6,855 bases of DNA. Origin: DATEUP01 sp041485285 (GTDB lineage: Archaea > Thermoplasmatota > DTKX01 > DATEUP01). Shown piece by piece: positions 4,077-6,855 of this stretch (its first letter is position 1; every line of letters begins with the position of its first letter). A model generated the notes under the pieces. The model saw only the letters and a list, made by a program, of their open reading frames with translations, was not told the DNA's origin and ran no database searches. The position numbers and the translations under genes were made by a program. The stretch spans positions 1-6,855 of the forward strand of contig JBGPJF010000107.1 of NCBI GenBank assembly GCA_041485285.1. The letters are read 5' to 3'.

Positions 4077-5023
4077 GCTCCCTTCTCCTGGAGGATCTCC
4101 ACCTTCAAGGCGCGGGCGACCCGAAGGATCTCTTCGATGAAGGTGAGCAGGTCGGCCTTCTTGAGTTCGGGAATCCGCGCGGCGTCAAGCGCCTGCCACC
4201 CGCCGTCGAGCATGACGTCGAACGTGTCGAAGCTCTTGCCGGTGCCCGGCTTTGCCGGCCGCAGGCGGAGCTTTCGGATCGCCGACCAGCGGAACTCGCG
4301 CAGCTCCGCGCCTACGCGCACGCGCAGCGCGCGCGAGGAGATGGCCGCCACCGGCCGCCGCCCGTCGGGGAACACCTTGCGAAGCTCGACGCGGTCGGGG
4401 ATCGAGGTGCCGAGCGCCTCCTTCAGCGAGCCGAAGAAGGAGGTCAGCTGCTCGCGGCTCGGGTCACGCCCCAGGATCGTGGGCAGGATCTGCAGGCGGC
4501 CGCCCTTCGCGTAGTGGAACACGAAACGGAAGTAAACCTGCTCGGCAAGCTCCTTGCGGTCGATGTCGTTGTCCTCGACCTCCACGCGCTCGAAGTCGGT
4601 GAAGGGGATGCGCAGGTCCATCGCGCGGTGGAAGGTGAAGCCCGGCTTGAACGGTGGGGCGATCCCCTTCTCGTAGAGCGTGAGGAGGTTCACCTTGCAG
4701 TATTGGGACACGCCGAAGATCCCGAGGATGACCGCGACGGCACCCATCAGTGCCGTGAGGACAAAGCGTTCCGCGACAAGCCCCGCGTCCCACCAGACAT
4801 AGGGGATGAAGGCCGCGGAAGCCGCCGCGACGAGCAGCCAGAACCGCAGCAGCGACTTGCGGCGCCGCTCGATCTCCTTCTTCGTTGCCGCCGATGGCTC
4901 GAGCACCGGGGCCCCGAGCCCCGTCGCGTCGTGGTCGTGCGCATCGCCCGTCTGGGGCTCGTGCTCGTGCCCCTCGCGGGCCGCTGCGCCGCCGCGGGCC
5001 ATGGGGAGGTCAGAGCGAATCAC
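4073..5023 (-). CDS. Two-helix membrane protein with His-rich N terminus and PH-like soluble part (316 aa)
   Basis: From the GTG at 5023: residues 1-58 are hydrophilic and include GHEHEPQTGDAHDHD (18-32), a His/Asp/Glu-rich stretch that could bind metal. A basic KKEIERRRK (48-56) then precedes the first membrane helix (about 59-79, FWLLVAAASAAFIPYVWW). A second helix (about 87-106, FVLTALMGAVAVILGIFG) leads into a soluble C-terminal part. LLTLYEKGIAPPFK (113-126), LRIPFTDFERVEVED (137-151) and LREFRWSAIRKLRLRP (241-256) have the pattern of bacterial/archaeal PH-like domains: a 'l.lye.Gi' strand, then 'i.f.di..ve' twice. Two such domains in tandem (about 108-203 and 211-312) are my reading from pattern, not a search. 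GGGAGGTGG, 7 nt before the GTG, fixes the start; the ATG at 5002 has none. First gene of the coupled array; ATGA overlap with the next. Confidence 0.8.
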   Translation of the reverse strand: MIRSDLPMARGGAAAREGHEHEPQTGDAHDHDATGLGAPVLEPSAATKKEIERRRKSLLRFWLLVAAASAAFIPYVWWDAGLVAERFVLTALMGAVAVILGIFGVSQYCKVNLLTLYEKGIAPPFKPGFTFHRAMDLRIPFTDFERVEVEDNDIDRKELAEQVYFRFVFHYAKGGRLQILPTILGRDPSREQLTSFFGSLKEALGTSIPDRVELRKVFPDGRRPVAAISSRALRVRVGAELREFRWSAIRKLRLRPAKPGTGKSFDTFDVMLDGGWQALDAARIPELKKADLLTFIEEILRVARALKVEILQEKGA

Positions 5024-5030
5024 CGGCGGG

Positions 5031-5039
5031 CCACCTCCC
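5031..5039 (-). promoter_or_regulatory. Strong Shine-Dalgarno deciding the GTG start at 5023
   Basis: GGGAGGTGG on the minus strand contains the full GGAGGTG complement to the 16S 3' end, 7 nt before the GTG. It favours the GTG over the in-frame ATG at 5002. Confidence 0.8.
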
Positions 5040-5058
5040 GTTGCTATCCGGCCTCTTG

Positions 5059-5065
5059 AATAAAA
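5059..5065 (-). promoter_or_regulatory. Candidate TATA box for the PH-like membrane gene cluster
   Basis: TTTTATT on the minus strand lies 36 nt before the GTG at 5023. A start of transcription about 22-26 nt downstream would fall at the edge of the Shine-Dalgarno, giving a very short leader, so the fit is tight. Other AT-rich candidates on the same strand are around 5101-5110 (CTAGTTAAGT) and 5143-5148 (within CTTATAGC). Confidence 0.35.
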
Positions 5066-5172
5066 CGGGATCGCAGGGGGGCCCTGCTGGCGCGCCCCCT
5101 ACTTAACTAGACCCCACCCACACCGCCCAAAGGTCGAGCGCGCTATAAGGCGCTCCGGGGGGGTGCGCCGGA

Positions 5173-5196
5173 CACGCGGCCACGCGGCCACGCGGC
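5173..5196. repeat. 8-bp tandem repeat, three perfect copies
   Basis: CACGCGGC occurs three times head to tail, 10 nt beyond the TPR gene's stop. The unit is not a multiple of three and is outside coding sequence, so it is free to change copy number by slippage. Confidence 0.8.
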
Positions 5197-5205
5197 CGCG
5201 CCGCC

Positions 5206-6855
5206 TCACGTCCCCAGGGCGGCAAGCCGCGACTCGGCCTCTGCAGCGTCGCTTGCCCGCCCGAGCGCCCGCAGCACGCGCGCGAGGTTGCGCAGCGCCG
5301 CGCGGGAGAGGCCGTTGACCTGCAGCGCCGCCTCGAACGCCTTGACCGCGGCCTCGGGGTCGTCGAGCCGCTCGAGCGTGCGGCCGAGGTTGTTGTGCGC
5401 CTGCTCGAACAAAGGGTCGATCGACGCCGCCTTCTCGAAACTTGCCCGGGCCGCTGCAAAGTCGCCGAGCTCGAACAAGGTCGTCCCCCGGTTGTTGTAC
5501 GAGACCTTGTCGTGCGGGTCAACTTCGATGGCGCGGCTGAACGCGCGCAGGGCGTCTTGGAGGCGCCCCATTTCATGATAGGTGGAGCCGAGGTTGTGCC
5601 AGAGGTGCCGGTCGTCGGGGTTGGTGGCCACGGCCGACTCGAACGCTTGCAACGCCGGTTCAAAGCGCCCCATCAGGTGCAGCGTGACGCCGAGGTTGTT
5701 CCAGGCCTCCTTGAGGGCCGCGTCGTACTTGACCGCCTGGTAGTAGCACTGCACGGCACCCTCGTCGTCGCCCGCGCGCTCGGCCAGGTCGCCCTTCAGG
5801 TTCCACGCGGCTGCGTGGTCGGGGGCCCCGCGCAGGAATTGGTCGAGCGCCTCTTCGGCGGCCGCGGTGTCGCCGGAGGCCGCAAGGCTCGTGGCCTTGG
5901 CATAAAGCGCGGGGTCGTGCGGGAGCGCAGGGCCCTGCGACCCACGGATGGCTTCGCGCGCGGTGTCCTTGAAGAGCGCCGGCATCACGGGCGGCGGCGT
6001 TTCCACGGGCGTTGGCGGGGAGGGCGCGGGCGCGCGCGCCGCGGGCTCCGGGGGCGGCGCGGGCGCCGCTTGAACGCTGGGCCGTTCGGTCGGGGGCGCC
6101 GATTCGTACAGGGAACCGGTCGGCGGCGCCGCGGGCCCCTCCTTGCGGCGGGCCTCGAGCATCCCGTCGTAGAGGTGGTCGAACACGGGCTTGGCCTTCG
6201 CTTCCAAGTCGGCCATGAACGCGTCGACATCAAACGAGGGGCGGCGGAACGGCTCCGGCTCCGCGGGGTCTTCCTCGGCTTGGGGGGCCGCTGACTGTGC
6301 GAGGGCCTCGAGCTCGGCCGTCAGGCTTTCATCGAGGTCCTCCGCGGTCGGGGGCGGGGGCGCCGACACGATCGGGCCTTGCTGTCTTGCGGCAGGCTCG
6401 GCGCGTGCCTCGGGGGGCGGCGCGGGAGCGCTCACCGTTGGACCGATGGGACGCGGCGCGGGCGGCGGCACCACGACCAGCGTTTCGGGGGGCGCAACCA
6501 CGATGGCCGCGTTCTCCGGCGGGGCGCCCTCCGGCTCCCAGGCCGCAGCCGGGGGCGCGCGCGCGGGGCGCGCGTCAAGGGGAGGCGGCGCCATAGCGAG
6601 CGGCGCAGGTGCGGGGGGCTCCCCCATGATGGCGTCCGCGTCTTCCGCATCGCTCGACGAGGACGAGAGCGCTTGCGCAAGTTGCTCGTCGTCGGGCGGG
6701 GAGGGCGGCGCGGCGGGGGGCGGCGGCGCGACCGCAACGGCCGGCGCTTCGGGGGGTGGGGCCGCTTCGATCTGGCGGGAGGGAGCTTGCGGGGCTGGTT
6801 CCGCCTTCGGCGGCGGGGGCGGCGGGGGCGGCGGGGGCGCCAGGCCGGCCGCAGG
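5206..6855 (-). CDS. TPR-repeat protein with long Pro/Ala-rich region (N terminus beyond right edge)
   Basis: The frame is open from the right edge, so at least 549 residues are visible. An internal ATG at 6627 has no good ribosome site and the sequence before it has the same composition (ten prolines in a row, then DDEQLAQALSSSSSDAEDAD), so I treat the gene as N-terminally cut by the window. Visible residues 1-310 are low-complexity Pro/Ala with acidic helical islands, such as LDESLTAELEALAQ, and FDVDAFMADLEAKAKPVFDHLYDGMLEARRK. From about residue 315 (nt 5913) six 34-residue TPRs and a final half repeat run to the end, with the usual W..LG......G....A...F..A....P pattern (WNNLGVTLHLMGRFEPALQAF). 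TPR stacks bind peptides or partner proteins, so this is likely a scaffold. No membrane segment is seen in the visible part. The long linkers suggest a spacer or a flexible tether; partners unknown. Confidence 0.9.
   Translation of the reverse strand, partial: PAAGLAPPPPPPPPPPKAEPAPQAPSRQIEAAPPPEAPAVAVAPPPPAAPPSPPDDEQLAQALSSSSSDAEDADAIMGEPPAPAPLAMAPPPLDARPARAPPAAAWEPEGAPPENAAIVVAPPETLVVVPPPAPRPIGPTVSAPAPPPEARAEPAARQQGPIVSAPPPPTAEDLDESLTAELEALAQSAAPQAEEDPAEPEPFRRPSFDVDAFMADLEAKAKPVFDHLYDGMLEARRKEGPAAPPTGSLYESAPPTERPSVQAAPAPPPEPAARAPAPSPPTPVETPPPVMPALFKDTAREAIRGSQGPALPHDPALYAKATSLAASGDTAAAEEALDQFLRGAPDHAAAWNLKGDLAERAGDDEGAVQCYYQAVKYDAALKEAWNNLGVTLHLMGRFEPALQAFESAVATNPDDRHLWHNLGSTYHEMGRLQDALRAFSRAIEVDPHDKVSYNNRGTTLFELGDFAAARASFEKAASIDPLFEQAHNNLGRTLERLDDPEAAVKAFEAALQVNGLSRAALRNLARVLRALGRASDAAEAESRLAALGT
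6812..6838. repeat. 9-bp G-rich tandem repeat inside the TPR gene
   Basis: GGCGGGGGC repeats three times without change and codes for consecutive prolines on the minus strand. The unit keeps the frame, so copy changes alter only linker length. The G runs could form a quadruplex on the plus strand. Confidence 0.8.

Larger units (their letters stand above)
5024..5205. other. Intergenic spacer between TPR gene and membrane-protein cluster
   Basis: There is no coding signal in these 182 nt. They hold the candidate promoters of the cluster, a small inverted repeat GCAGGG/CCCTGC (5073-5087), a GAGCGC/GCGCTC stem enclosing a TATA-like loop (5136-5155), a triplicated 8-bp unit (5173-5196) and the palindrome CGCGGCCGCG (5191-5200). 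Confidence 0.6.

Noticed and set aside
1960..4140. A 726-residue open frame on the plus strand
   Set aside because: It lies antisense to five well-supported minus-strand genes, is Arg/Gly/Pro-rich without any motif, and is typical of long shadow frames in high-GC DNA.
5395..6294. A 299-residue open frame on the plus strand
   Set aside because: It is antisense to the TPR gene, Arg/Gly/Val-rich, with no motif; the TPR repeats on the other strand are unambiguous.
1..6855. Insertion sequence or transposase to explain the scar at 513-522
   Set aside because: No transposase, terminal inverted repeat or target duplication was found around the junction by eye.

Overview
This is a high-GC (roughly two-thirds G+C by eye) accessory-type stretch, probably from a high-GC archaeon, possibly of the Thermoplasmatota. 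The archaeal lean rests on TATA-like boxes (TTTATTA, TTTTATT) upstream of genes, a short C-terminal CPxC double-cysteine zinc ribbon protein, and proline/alanine-rich linkers. A high-GC bacterium is not excluded, because Shine-Dalgarno sites (GGGAGGTGG, GGAGG) are strong and one hairpin followed by a T tract looks like a bacterial intrinsic terminator. No rRNA, tRNA or CRISPR array was seen.

Left end (1-932): the first 51 codons of a catalase-peroxidase (katG) run leftward out of the window. Its 5' region has an AT-rich patch, a 15-bp tandem duplication and a perfect 7-bp-arm hairpin. Next comes a scar. About 90 nt of a second, divergent aquaporin (the segment ending at its second NPA motif, plus strand) is joined tail-to-tail, at a CG-dinucleotide tract, to the N-terminal third of a SAM-dependent methyltransferase on the minus strand. 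Both pieces look like relics.

Centre left (about 933-1820, plus strand): an intact aquaporin/MIP channel with both NPA motifs, a selectivity filter of small residues plus Arg, and an unusual proline-rich tail. A peroxide-permeable channel beside KatG would make functional sense, but this is inference.

Centre and right (1826-5023, all minus strand): a compact array of six genes, read right to left. They are a two-helix membrane protein with a His-rich N terminus and PH-like soluble domains, a small two-helix membrane protein (ATGA overlap), an unrecognised 321-aa soluble protein, a thioredoxin-fold protein with one Cys at its active site, then, after an apparent terminator, a YccU-type CoA-binding protein and a 49-aa zinc ribbon protein. 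The first four are tightly coupled and look like one transcription unit. The last two may be read through or form a second unit.

Right end (5206-6855, minus strand): a large protein, open at the window edge, with a long Pro/Ala-rich disordered region followed by about seven TPR repeats. The 182-nt spacer at 5024-5205 carries a promoter candidate for the array, several small inverted repeats and a perfect 3 x 8-bp tandem repeat.

The best lead for something undescribed is the four-gene membrane/PH-like/unknown/thioredoxin-like unit. The clearest structural oddity is the aquaporin-methyltransferase junction.
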